From: a virus
Length of the DNA stretch: 34,295 nt
Strand: one strand, 5' to 3'
IMG/VR virus record: IMGVR_UViG_3300023096_000014
Span: 1 to 34,295 of that record
The notes under the pieces are model-generated. The model was given only the letters and a program-made list of their open reading frames with translations. It was not told the DNA's origin and made no database searches. The position numbers and the translations under genes are program-made. The stretch's first letter is position 1, and every line of letters starts with the position of its first letter. Below, in pieces: positions 14,792 through 21,689 of this stretch.

Positions 14792-15703
14792 ATGATAGAA
14801 CAAGTAAAACAGTTTGTAGTAGAACAATTGCATAATAATGAATTTTTCAAAGGTGGCGCTGCTATAGCTGTTTTATCAGCATTAGGTTTTTGGCTTAAAT
14901 CTTTTTTTCCGTGGATTTGGGGGAGAATAAAAAGACAGTTTTCTTATACAATGAGAATTGAGTCTAAGACAGATATTTATTTTATATTCAATTGGTGGCT
15001 ACAGAAAAACCATTCTGATAAATATAAAAAAGTTTTAATAACTGTTGAGTGCGAAAATAAGTATAAAGAAGATGAAGTCAAAGAATACAAACTAAAAGAA
15101 AATAATTTTGAATCCGCTTTTTATTTTTGGCAAAGTAGAACTCCAGTGTTTCTAGAATCAACCAGAGAAAAATTAGACGGAGCCCATTATGTGGACGGAG
15201 CGCATATTGATAGTTATACTTTAACAACTTATTTTAACAGGCAAACTTTAAAAAATCTTATAAGTGAAGTAGTTGCTGAGTATAATTCAACTTTAAAAGA
15301 AAAAACTACAAGTCATTTAATGCAATATCATAACTTTGACTCATGGAGAAAAGTTAATAATCTGGGCGGAAAAACATTTGAAAAAATATTTAATTCTGAG
15401 AAGAATGAGCTACTAGAAGACCTCCAACAGTTCTTTTCTTCAAAAGCTTTATATGCGCACAGAGGTACTACTTTTAAAAGAGGTTATTTATGTGAAGGGT
15501 CACCAGGAAATGGTAAGACAAGTACAATAATTGCTTTAGCTCAATACCTAAAAAAGGATGTATATTCTTTAAATTTAACTTCTCTTACTGATGGAACCCA
15601 ATTAAGACTAGCGTTTCAAGGAGTAAAAGAAAACAGTTTTATTCTTGTTGAAGATGCTGATTGTATGGTGAATGGGCGAGAAAAAAGAATTAGAAAATTA
15701 TAA
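14792..15703 (+). CDS. BCS1-like AAA ATPase, truncated after Walker B
   Basis: A membrane segment lies near residues 18-38 (GGAAIAVLSALGFWLKSFFP). Next is a BCS1-specific-type middle domain, then the AAA core: RGYLCEGSPGNGKTS (Walker A) and FILVEDADCM (Walker B). The frame then runs only nine more residues before a stop at 15701-15703. BCS1-type proteins normally continue about 100 residues through sensor 1, the Arg finger and the lid. A tail typical of that lid exists in another frame at 15672-15785. So the ATPase core is incomplete: an internal deletion of about 85-90 codons with a frame change is the best reading. It may be inactive. Confidence 0.72.
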   Translation: MIEQVKQFVVEQLHNNEFFKGGAAIAVLSALGFWLKSFFPWIWGRIKRQFSYTMRIESKTDIYFIFNWWLQKNHSDKYKKVLITVECENKYKEDEVKEYKLKENNFESAFYFWQSRTPVFLESTREKLDGAHYVDGAHIDSYTLTTYFNRQTLKNLISEVVAEYNSTLKEKTTSHLMQYHNFDSWRKVNNLGGKTFEKIFNSEKNELLEDLQQFFSSKALYAHRGTTFKRGYLCEGSPGNGKTSTIIALAQYLKKDVYSLNLTSLTDGTQLRLAFQGVKENSFILVEDADCMVNGREKRIRKL

Positions 15704-15785
15704 TGAAACTAACTCTGCTGCACAACTACAAGAGTTTTTTATAAAATCAAATACAATAGAGGAAGCAATCAATAAACTTATATAA
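15672..15785 (+). pseudogene. out-of-frame C-terminal remnant of the BCS1-like AAA gene
   Basis: Read in the +1 frame relative to the gene at 14792, these bases encode NSAAQLQEFFIKSNTIEEAI. This resembles the SxAQLQ...EEAI end of BCS1-family AAA proteins. It overlaps the truncated frame and ends exactly before the start of the next gene at 15786. That is where the intact AAA gene would have ended. Confidence 0.6.
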
Positions 15786-16253
15786 ATGCATTATTTTTTC
15801 AACGAAGGTATAAACGCAGAAACAGTTAATAATTTAATTGACAAGTTAGAAGGAAAAGAAGATATCACTCTTTATTTTAGTACAGAAGGAGGAAGTATAG
15901 ATCCCATGAGGTGTCTAATAAGTTTTTTTAATTCTCTTGGAGATAATATTAAAATTGTTTTAACTGACGAACTTATGTCTGCGGGAACAATGTTACTCAC
16001 AGACTATAAAGGACGACTGACACACGAGGGACTCGATTTCATTTTATTTCACAAATGGGATAGACTTGTGCATAATTTAAGAAAGTCTTCAATAGTAAGC
16101 GAAGAGATTTTAAATCAGCAAGATGAAGAAAACAATAAAAAATTCGCAAAAAAGCTTAGAAAGTTAGGATTAACAAAGAAGCAAGTTAAAAAATATAAAA
16201 AGGGGAAAGATGTTGTATTATTTAAAAAAGACTTACATTTAATAAATCTTTGA
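15786..16253 (+). CDS. ClpP-like serine protease
   Basis: This 155-aa protein shows the ClpP/SppA fold blocks in order: LYFSTEGGSIDPM (29-41, the oxyanion-side GG), DELMSAGTMLL (61-71, nucleophile Ser65 as in ClpP xxASMGxxLL) and FILFHKWD (85-92, catalytic His89). A Lys-rich tail follows in place of the ClpP handle helix, and the protein is shorter than ClpP (about 195). The expected Asp of the triad cannot be located with certainty. It follows the AAA gene, so an ATPase/protease pair is plausible. Confidence 0.75.
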   Translation: MHYFFNEGINAETVNNLIDKLEGKEDITLYFSTEGGSIDPMRCLISFFNSLGDNIKIVLTDELMSAGTMLLTDYKGRLTHEGLDFILFHKWDRLVHNLRKSSIVSEEILNQQDEENNKKFAKKLRKLGLTKKQVKKYKKGKDVVLFKKDLHLINL

Positions 16254-16326
16254 TTTAAGACACTAAAATATATCAAGTTATACACAACTATCAAAAACAA
16301 ATAATAATCAATTAAAACAATTAAAA

Positions 16327-16620
16327 ATGACGTTAGAAAACATTCAATACAGATTACAAGAAATATTAAATCAATACTCAGAAAATAATAGTGAGCATTT
16401 TAATATAAATGAGACAATTCACAGAGAATTAAAAGACGATTCAAAAGGTATTGGATCAGAACCTTCTCCATCTGAAGGAATTCTTGCAAATATTAATATT
16501 CTGGTAAATAAAATAGAAAATCAAGTTCACTTTCAAAGATCTAATTTAAGAAGAAGTTCAGAACTAGTATATCAGCCCAGAGAACTTGAACAAGTCTCAC
16601 CTTGCACTTCAAAATACTAA
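16327..16620 (+). CDS. hypothetical protein, 97 aa
   Basis: Unrecognised. A helical charged N-terminus is followed by a Ser/Pro/Glu-rich middle (IGSEPSPSEG), then another helix. It resembles small soluble phage proteins. It is last before an intrinsic terminator. A 73-base gap separates it from the protease gene and contains an 18-base sequence repeated at 27185. Confidence 0.6.
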   Translation: MTLENIQYRLQEILNQYSENNSEHFNINETIHRELKDDSKGIGSEPSPSEGILANINILVNKIENQVHFQRSNLRRSSELVYQPRELEQVSPCTSKY

Positions 16621-16626
16621 ATACAG

Positions 16627-16655
16627 TCCCTCTTAATTGAGGGATTTTTTATTTT
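16627..16655 (+). terminator. intrinsic terminator
   Basis: TCCCTC 16627-16632 pairs with GAGGGA 16639-16644 across a six-base loop and runs straight into a T tract. It ends the transcript carrying the AAA/ClpP-like genes. Confidence 0.8.
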
Positions 16656-16680
16656 GAACAAAAATAAACATGTAAATATT

Positions 16681-16710
16681 TTGTCAATTCAAAAATAATT
16701 AGTAAATTTG
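16681..16710 (+). promoter_or_regulatory. consensus Bacteroidota promoter, TTG-N19-TAAATTTG
   Basis: TTG at 16681-16683, a 19-base spacer and TAAATTTG at 16703-16710: the best match to consensus in the window. The ATG of the NADAR gene is only four bases after the -7 element, so the mRNA would be leaderless or nearly so. Confidence 0.75.
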
Positions 16711-16714
16711 TAAA

Positions 16715-17155
16715 ATGATAGAAGGCATTGACGGAGAAACACATATAAATATCTACTCCAAAGGCAAAACAGAAATAGGGAGATGGCTTAGTAATTTTAG
16801 TTATTAGCCAATACAAACTGAGCATGGATGGTTTAATTCTATTGAAGGTTATTGGTATTGGCAGACAACTTTAAATGATCATCTAAGAGAGTGTCATGGA
16901 TTCGCCGCTAAAAAACTTGGAAAAGAAAGTGAAAAATTGTTAGAGATCTCTCCAGAAGTATTCCAAGACAAAATTAAAAAAGCAATTGATTTAAAATTAA
17001 AGTTAAGACCTAAAGATATTGCTAATATTAATTTGCCGTTAGCTCATTACTATGATTACGGCGGCAAAAAAGTTGAAAAGCCAGAGTATAATTGGATCAC
17101 AGAACATATAGAAACAAGAATTAAACAGTTAAAAGAATATTATGCAGGAAAATAA
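16715..17155 (+). pseudogene. NADAR (YbiA/DUF1768-like) gene with an in-frame TAG
   Basis: From the ATG at 16715 the frame gives GRWLSNFSY, a TAG at 16805-16807, then PIQTEHGWFNSIEGYWYWQ and FAAKKLGKE. These are the ordered blocks of the NADAR fold (LSNF...P......F.S.E..Y...AkklG). NADAR proteins remove ADP-ribose from modified substrates and can act as antidotes to DarT-like toxins. The TAG lies in a non-catalytic position, and the rest of the frame (146 residues) is intact. TAG is used as a normal stop elsewhere in the window. It could be a nonsense mutation, an error or suppressed; a downstream ATG at 16937 would give a fragment without the active region. Confidence 0.7.
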
Positions 17156-17300
17156 TACGGAATACCTAAAAACATTACCATTAGCTTACGAAATTTATTT
17201 TAAACTGTTTGGTGAACCTAAATCTCACTCTGAGTGGGCGGAAAGATTTAATAAAGTGGGAGATATTAATAAGATAATAATGGATAATGAGGATAATTAA
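17142..17300 (+). CDS. hypothetical protein, 52 aa
   Basis: Small ORF overlapping the end of the NADAR gene by 14 bases and the next gene by 14. A helical pattern surrounds FGEPKSHSEWAERF. Function unknown. Confidence 0.5.
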   Translation: MQENNTEYLKTLPLAYEIYFKLFGEPKSHSEWAERFNKVGDINKIIMDNEDN

Positions 17301-17595
17301 AAATACAGAAGTAGTAACAGAAGCAATACTAGTAGAACCAGGAACATATTATTTTGAAAGTGATCTAATTGTTTATAAAATGGAACTTGGAGAGAAAGAC
17401 CAAGACAATTATTCAGATTATAAGTTGACTAAGATTCAGAATTTTGCAAATAGCTATGGCATTACAATTATAGAGGACAGTTCTGACGAAGCGCCTTACC
17501 AATTTAAACAGTTTATTTTGGGTGTTGCGGGCAAAAAAATTGAAAAAGAATTGTTTGAGGAAGAAAAAGTAGAAGCACTAAAAAGAATATCATGA
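17287..17595 (+). CDS. hypothetical protein, 102 aa
   Basis: Unrecognised mixed alpha/beta protein, acidic. A copy of the GC-core motif lies in frame near 17525 (GVAGKKIEKE). It overlaps both neighbours by a few bases (ATGA with the gene at 17592). Confidence 0.65.
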   Translation: MRIIKNTEVVTEAILVEPGTYYFESDLIVYKMELGEKDQDNYSDYKLTKIQNFANSYGITIIEDSSDEAPYQFKQFILGVAGKKIEKELFEEEKVEALKRIS

Positions 17596-17903
17596 TAGAA
17601 AAATGGGAAATAGTAGAACATAGTTGGTCAGAAACATCAATATACAATCAAGACGGTAGACTAATATGTACAAAATCAATTGATGATGAAGATACAACTG
17701 AGGAAAACCAAGATGAAAGAGAAGAAGAGGTTTCTAGAGATTTTAATTTAATTGTTTTGGCTTCTCAAATGAAATATTGTTTAGATAAATTGTATAATCA
17801 AGGAAAATTTCATTCTGAAGACTTTAAGACAGTTGCTGATCTATTAGGTTTAGAAAATAATAAAGGCATTACAATTAATGACCTATATAAAGGAAATAAA
17901 TAA
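17592..17903 (+). CDS. hypothetical acidic protein, 103 aa
   Basis: Unrecognised. The N-terminus is aromatic with strands, followed by an acidic centre (DDEDTTEENQDEREEE) and a helical end. It starts inside the previous stop (ATGA) and ends one base before the DUF1508 gene. Confidence 0.65.
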   Translation: MIEKWEIVEHSWSETSIYNQDGRLICTKSIDDEDTTEENQDEREEEVSRDFNLIVLASQMKYCLDKLYNQGKFHSEDFKTVADLLGLENNKGITINDLYKGNK

Positions 17904-17904
17904 T

Positions 17905-18078
17905 ATGATAGAAAGCAAACAAAGAAAAAACGGAATGTATTATTTTGTAGTAAAAGCACAAAATGGCCAAATAGTAGTTTACAGTGAAGACTATAGCTCA
18001 GAAGCTGGCAGAGATAATGCAATAGCTTCTCTTAAAAAGATTATGCAAGGAATTATTTTCGCAGAATTAAAAAACTAA
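17905..18078 (+). CDS. DUF1508-type protein (YegP-like single repeat)
   Basis: This 57-aa protein reads NGMYYFVVKAQNGQIVVYSEDYSS, then AGRDNAIASLKKI. It is one copy of the DUF1508 repeat (typical: YYF.LKA.NG...l.SE.Y.sk.g...gI.sVk). The start at 17905 is chosen because the previous gene ends at 17903; a longer frame begins inside it. The biological role of the family is unknown. Confidence 0.8.
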   Translation: MIESKQRKNGMYYFVVKAQNGQIVVYSEDYSSEAGRDNAIASLKKIMQGIIFAELKN

Positions 18079-18083
18079 AAACA

Positions 18084-18473
18084 ATGTTTAACAATACAAT
18101 AGTAGACAGAAGAACTACAATGCAAGAGGTAAATAATCACTCTGAAACAAATGTAGAAGCTTCAGGCGTAATGGCTCAGACAAATACAGAAACAAAATTT
18201 ATTTCTTTAAATGTAAAAAGTGAAAGTTATAAAACTGTTTTCTCATCCAATCCTTATTACACTGAAAAAGTTCAGGATGATTATAAATATTATGATAATA
18301 CTAGAGGGTATGAAGAGACAACTACTAAAGTTTTTGTAAAAGTAAAACAAGTTATGATGGTGGGTTCAATTTTCACTCTTGAAGTAGAAGAAGTATCTAA
18401 AGAAGAGAGTAAAGATACTTCGTGTGGATACGAGTATAAAAATAAATACTATAAAACACCGACAATTGTTTAA
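18084..18473 (+). CDS. hypothetical protein, 129 aa
   Basis: Unrecognised. Polar Asn/Thr/Ser-rich N-terminus, then Tyr-rich stretches (NPYYTEKVQDDYKYYDNTRGY) and a strand-rich core. Followed directly by a palindromic GC-core motif. Confidence 0.6.
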   Translation: MFNNTIVDRRTTMQEVNNHSETNVEASGVMAQTNTETKFISLNVKSESYKTVFSSNPYYTEKVQDDYKYYDNTRGYEETTTKVFVKVKQVMMVGSIFTLEVEEVSKEESKDTSCGYEYKNKYYKTPTIV

Positions 18474-18500
18474 TTTTTCGCGAAAAAAGAATAAAAAGCA
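18474..18500 (+). repeat. dispersed GC-core motif, perfectly palindromic copy
   Basis: T5-CGCG-A5 is perfectly self-complementary (18476-18489), then an A-rich run of type AAAGAATAAAAAGCA. This copy suggests a symmetric protein-binding site. Confidence 0.6.
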
Positions 18501-18505
18501 AGTAA

Positions 18506-18679
18506 ATGAGAAAAATAGAAAACTTAAACCTAATAATAAGCTGCTTACTATGTACTATATTTAAACAACAAATGTTTTACAATTATGATTTCAATTTAGT
18601 AAGAGCTAGTTTTAAAAGAAAAAGAAAATTTGCAATCGGGAATGGTACTAAAGATAATCCATTTCAAATAAAAAATTAA
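18506..18679 (+). CDS. hypothetical protein, 57 aa
   Basis: Small ORF between the GC-core motif and the next gene. It is hydrophobic at its N-terminus (LNLIISCLLCTIF, two Cys), then basic (FKRKRKF). It could be a short membrane-associated peptide. The family is unknown. Confidence 0.5.
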   Translation: MRKIENLNLIISCLLCTIFKQQMFYNYDFNLVRASFKRKRKFAIGNGTKDNPFQIKN

Positions 18680-18681
18680 AT

Positions 18682-18999
18682 ATGGGTATGTATATGTTTG
18701 TTACAGAATGGGAAAGAGAGAGGTATAGTAAAATACAGGATAATGAAGAGCTTGATAAGGAATTTCAGGAGGCTAGGAAATATGATAATAGCTTATTAAT
18801 ACAAGAGCACATTGTATTTCACAAACATTTTTGGAGGTCTATGACTTTTGAAACTACTTATCAAATTTATCATGAAACACACCCTAATGAATCTCCATAC
18901 CAAGCAAGGTATCAAATGTCAGGATCTGGTAAAAAAGAAACTGTTATTGCTTATCTACATGGAATTATTAATGGAGCTATTTCGGCAAAAAAGAAATAA
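18682..18999 (+). CDS. hypothetical protein, 105 aa
   Basis: Unrecognised, helical and charged, with several His and aromatic residues (HIVFHKHFWRSMTFETTYQIY). The SAKKK end carries a GC-core motif copy (TTCGGC plus A-run, 18981). Two bases separate it from the next gene. Confidence 0.65.
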   Translation: MGMYMFVTEWERERYSKIQDNEELDKEFQEARKYDNSLLIQEHIVFHKHFWRSMTFETTYQIYHETHPNESPYQARYQMSGSGKKETVIAYLHGIINGAISAKKK

Positions 19000-19001
19000 A
19001 A

Positions 19002-19232
19002 ATGAAACCACTAGAAGAAAGAATACAAGAACTTAAACAACAGTTTCAAATATCTGTAGAACCTCATAAATATACAGGAGGTCAACAATGTGGGATTATG
19101 CCTTCAACAGTAATAGGTAAACATGAAGATTTAGGAATTGAAATAAGAATTAAAGCGCATAGAAACAATCACAAGAATAGAGAACTGTTACAAACTGTTT
19201 TTGATTTAATATTTGATGAACTTGTAAAATGA
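19002..19232 (+). CDS. hypothetical protein, 76 aa
   Basis: Looks like a small conserved phage type with a GGQQCGIMPSTV block followed by a basic HRNNHKN segment and a helical end. I do not know a family number. It overlaps the next gene by four bases (ATGA). Confidence 0.65.
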   Translation: MKPLEERIQELKQQFQISVEPHKYTGGQQCGIMPSTVIGKHEDLGIEIRIKAHRNNHKNRELLQTVFDLIFDELVK

Positions 19233-19420
19233 AATTAAAAAACGGAAATTTAGAATCAGTAGCAACAGATGACTTTTACTATGATTTATTTATAGGCGGT
19301 TATTTTAAACCAGAAAAATTCTTGGATGAAGATTCGGCGAAAAAAGTTAAAGAAGCAATGAAAACTATAGAAAACTACGAACAATTACTAATAGATAACG
19401 ACTTAATAGAAGAGATGTAA
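19229..19420 (+). CDS. hypothetical acidic protein, 63 aa
   Basis: Acidic helical protein with DDFYYDLFIGGYF and a Leu/Glu-rich end (QLLIDNDLIEEM). A GC-core copy encodes DSAKKVKEA (about 19334). Comparable tiny phage proteins occur next to early genes. Function unknown. It ends directly before the next ATG. Confidence 0.6.
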   Translation: MKLKNGNLESVATDDFYYDLFIGGYFKPEKFLDEDSAKKVKEAMKTIENYEQLLIDNDLIEEM

Positions 19421-19519
19421 ATGGAAGAATCTTTAGATATAAAGAAAATGATTAAAAGAAATATTGATATATTAAAAGATCAATTAAAAAATACATCAAC
19501 CTCAGATGAACCTTTTTAA
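19421..19519 (+). CDS. short ORF, 32 aa, possibly the 5' part of a broken gene
   Basis: MEESLDIKKMIKRNIDILKD-type charged helix ending at a TAA (19517-19519). The same frame stays open after the TAA to 19702, so the two parts may be one gene of 93 residues split by the TAA. Alternatively a GC-core motif (19521-19547) marks a real gene boundary here. Confidence 0.4.
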   Translation: MEESLDIKKMIKRNIDILKDQLKNTSTSDEPF

Positions 19520-19520
19520 A

Positions 19521-19547
19521 TTTTTGCGGAAAAAGAATTAAAACAAA
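19521..19547 (+). repeat. dispersed GC-core motif
   Basis: T5-GCGG-A5 followed by GAATTAAAACAAAG. It sits just after a TAA and is read as FAEKELK in the continuing frame, as in several intact genes. Confidence 0.5.
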
Positions 19548-19573
19548 GAGAACTGTTAGACTTAATAACTGAA

Positions 19574-19702
19574 ATGAAACAAGCAATAGAATGGTATATG
19601 GATAATACAACAGTGATGAATCCAGCAAGAAGTTACCAGGAAACATTTCACGATTTAGGTATGAATTTAAGAATGAGAGCTGAAGATATTTTAGAATTAT
19701 GA
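19574..19702 (+). CDS. hypothetical protein, 42 aa (or 3' part of the split gene)
   Basis: An ATG at 19574 begins MKQAIEWYMDN, with an Arg-rich helical end (MNLRMRAEDILEL). It is in frame with the 19421 ORF across the TAA. Its stop overlaps the next start. Confidence 0.4.
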   Translation: MKQAIEWYMDNTTVMNPARSYQETFHDLGMNLRMRAEDILEL

Positions 19703-19860
19703 ACTACAACATTTTTTACAAAGATAAAAACGACATTACAGTTTATGAAAGAACCTGTGGAACGGAAGAACGAGCAAAAGAAAGAGTAGAAGAACTTAAA
19801 GTATATTACCCAGACGCATTTTATATGATTGACAAATTCCCAGAAAAATATTTTTATTAG
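19699..19860 (+). CDS. hypothetical protein, 53 aa
   Basis: Small Tyr-rich protein (MNYNIFYKDKNDITVYE, then EELKVYYPDAFYMIDKFPE). The strand-helix-strand layout resembles small phage DUF proteins. It overlaps the previous stop by four bases and ends with TAG. Confidence 0.55.
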   Translation: MNYNIFYKDKNDITVYERTCGTEERAKERVEELKVYYPDAFYMIDKFPEKYFY

Positions 19861-19922
19861 ATGAAAAAAAGAAACATATAATAAAAATAAACAACAGTTC
19901 CTAAGCAACTACGAAAAAGTAA

Positions 19923-20193
19923 AAAGACAAATTTTTACCGTTAAACGTACCAATAGATTTATGTATGACAGGTATACACGGTAAACAACAATTCTTTATT
20001 TATTATTCACATGATATAGGTGTAAGAGGTACTAATGTAGTTTATGCTTGTAATGATTATAAAGTTTACGATACGTGGGATGGGAAAACAATGAGCAGAA
20101 TATTTCCTCCCCAGAGAAAAAGGAATGTTTGATTTAGGGGATACCTTTAAAAGATTTGATCAGTATATTATTAATCGCGGGAAAAAGAAATGA
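19923..20193 (+). pseudogene. frameshifted small gene
   Basis: One frame (from ATG 19965; open from 19923) gives GIHGKQQFFIYYSHDIGVRG and continues to SRIFPPQ. A second frame continues PREKGMFDLGDTFKRFDQYI up to the TGA at 20191-20193. Removing one C from the CCCC at 20109-20112 joins them. It therefore looks like a gene with a single-base insertion. The 5' end is unclear: the 60 bases after 19860 have no good start. The end carries a GC-core motif copy (20172-20199). Confidence 0.5.
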
Positions 20194-20354
20194 AAACAGA
20201 AGAAATTTTAGAAAGAGTACTATACCTAATAAACCCAAATTTAGATAACACAGTTAATAAACTAAAAGGTAATGAGATTGATCACTTCATTGAACATTTA
20301 ACACAAGACCTGGAGAAATCATTAAAACATTGGGAATTTAAAAGTAAGGTATAA
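20190..20354 (+). CDS. hypothetical acidic protein, 54 aa
   Basis: Small helical protein (MKTEEILERVLYLINPNLDN), overlapping the end of the frameshifted gene in an ATGA arrangement. It is last before a terminator. Function unknown. Confidence 0.55.
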   Translation: MKTEEILERVLYLINPNLDNTVNKLKGNEIDHFIEHLTQDLEKSLKHWEFKSKV

Positions 20355-20406
20355 CAACACAAAAGAACAAATAATAAATGATTTATTAAGCTATATATAT
20401 ACCCGA

Positions 20407-20436
20407 CCCTCTCTTTAATTAGAAGAGGGCTTTTGT
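20407..20436 (+). terminator. intrinsic terminator
   Basis: CCCTCT 20407-20412 pairs with AGAGGG 20424-20429, then CTTTTGTTTAT. It ends the small-gene transcript before the endonuclease cassette. Confidence 0.75.
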
Positions 20437-20476
20437 TTATAAATATTATTTAGGGGGTTAATTAAAATTAATTAAT

Positions 20477-20507
20477 TTGGTAGTATAGAATATTATTCCT
20501 ATATTTG
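20477..20507 (+). promoter_or_regulatory. Bacteroidota promoter, TTGG-N19-TATATTTG
   Basis: TTTGG at 20476-20480 and TATATTTG at 20500-20507, 18 bases before the HNH gene. A full consensus-like promoter dedicated to the endonuclease cassette. Confidence 0.7.
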
Positions 20508-20525
20508 TGTAAATAAAATTTAAAT

Positions 20526-21608
20526 ATGAGAACAGTATTAAAGATTGAAGATCTAATCGGTACAAAATATAGCAGATTAACTATTTTAGGTGAGGGTGAA
20601 AAACACGTAGAACCAAATGGTAAAGGTCAAAGGACAATGGTTTGTAAATGTGATTGCGGTAAAACAACTAATAAGCAATTAAAGGATTTAAGAAAAGGTA
20701 TTGCCAAATCTTGTGGTTGTATACATAAAGAAAAAATAATTAAGATAACTCCTGGAGATGTTTACAGTTATTGGACAGTAATAAAAGAAGTAGATCCATA
20801 TATTACAGCAGATGGTTCCAAAATGAAGAAAGTTGAAGCTCAATGTATTTGTGGTAAAATCAAAAATGTTTTGTTAAATACTATTCGACAAGAAAATTCG
20901 AAATCTTGTGGATGCATGACAGATCACTCTGAAAAAATGGGTAAAAGATCAACCGTAGAATCGCCTATTCCAGATATAAGTATTGAGCAGTTACAGAAGA
21001 GAGTTAAAGGAGATTGGACAGTATTAGAGATAGTTTCGGCAGAAAGAAATGAAAAAACAGAAATAGTAAGAACTATAAAAATGCAATGTAAATGTGGATA
21101 TGAAAAAGTATGTAAGACAGAAACTATGTCAGATTCTAGTAGGTGCTCGGAATGTGCAAATAAATTAAGATTAGAGAAATATAGCGATGAAGAAAGAATT
21201 ATCAGAAATCGTTTAAGTTCAGTATATGGCAGTATGTCTAGTAGATGTAACAACCCAAATTCAAAAGACTATAAAAATTATGGTGGTAGAAGGATACAAA
21301 TAGAAGAAAGTTTTAAACCTTTTCAAAAGTTTTATGATTGGGCTATAGATAATGGATATACAGTTGATTGTAAATTAGAAGTTGATAGAGAAAATAATGA
21401 CGGGAATTACAGTGTATCGAATTGTAGGCTAGTATCAAAGAAAGAAAACAATCGAAACATGAGAAGAAACGTAATGAATTGGGAATTAGTAAATAAGATT
21501 AGAATAGGTGAATGGAAAGATTTTAATAACTGCGAGATAGCTAGGTTAATTGGTTGCAGTGATAGTAATGTTAGAAGTGTTCGTAATAATGAGATATGGG
21601 TTGAATAA
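20526..21608 (+). CDS. HNH homing-type endonuclease with three zinc-ribbon repeats
   Basis: This 360-aa protein has three repeated Cys modules: CKCDCG with SCGC (40-65), CICG with SCGC (107-130) and CKCG with CSEC (188-210). They probably form DNA-binding zinc ribbons. The nuclease follows: SRCNNPNSKDYKNYGGRRI (239-257), then DRENNDGNYSVSNCRLV (287-303) and NNRNMRRN. This is the HNH pattern of phage free-standing endonucleases (YGGRGI...iDRidNdGnY...NCRW...NRR). A C-terminal HTH (NCEIARLIGCSDSNVRSV, 335-352) adds specificity. With its own promoter and terminator it is an independent mobile cassette. Confidence 0.88.
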   Translation: MRTVLKIEDLIGTKYSRLTILGEGEKHVEPNGKGQRTMVCKCDCGKTTNKQLKDLRKGIAKSCGCIHKEKIIKITPGDVYSYWTVIKEVDPYITADGSKMKKVEAQCICGKIKNVLLNTIRQENSKSCGCMTDHSEKMGKRSTVESPIPDISIEQLQKRVKGDWTVLEIVSAERNEKTEIVRTIKMQCKCGYEKVCKTETMSDSSRCSECANKLRLEKYSDEERIIRNRLSSVYGSMSSRCNNPNSKDYKNYGGRRIQIEESFKPFQKFYDWAIDNGYTVDCKLEVDRENNDGNYSVSNCRLVSKKENNRNMRRNVMNWELVNKIRIGEWKDFNNCEIARLIGCSDSNVRSVRNNEIWVE

Positions 21609-21632
21609 ATAACCCCGCCTCTAAAATATACC

Positions 21633-21684
21633 CCTCCCTCTGGATTTTGAAAAGTTTTCAATTTTTGGTGGGAGGTTTTATTTT
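21633..21684 (+). terminator. intrinsic terminator of the HNH cassette
   Basis: CCTCCC 21633-21638 pairs with GGGAGG 21670-21675. An inner TTGAAAA/TTTTCAA pair (21647-21661) lies between them, and the 3' arm runs into TTTTATTTTT. Confidence 0.7.
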
Positions 21685-21689
21685 TAAAT

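Noticed and set aside
16715-17155. Genome-wide recoding of TAG to an amino acid
   Set aside because: Many genes here end in TAG at sensible places (for example 10874, 11360, 19860, 30304, 33678), and other interrupted frames use TAA, so a general TAG recoding is not supported.
18848-19036. 62-aa + strand ORF
   Set aside because: Overlaps two well-packed genes (18682-18999 and 19002-19232) in another frame.
20924-21253. Minus-strand ORF of 109 aa
   Set aside because: Antisense to the HNH endonuclease coding region; no recognisable features.
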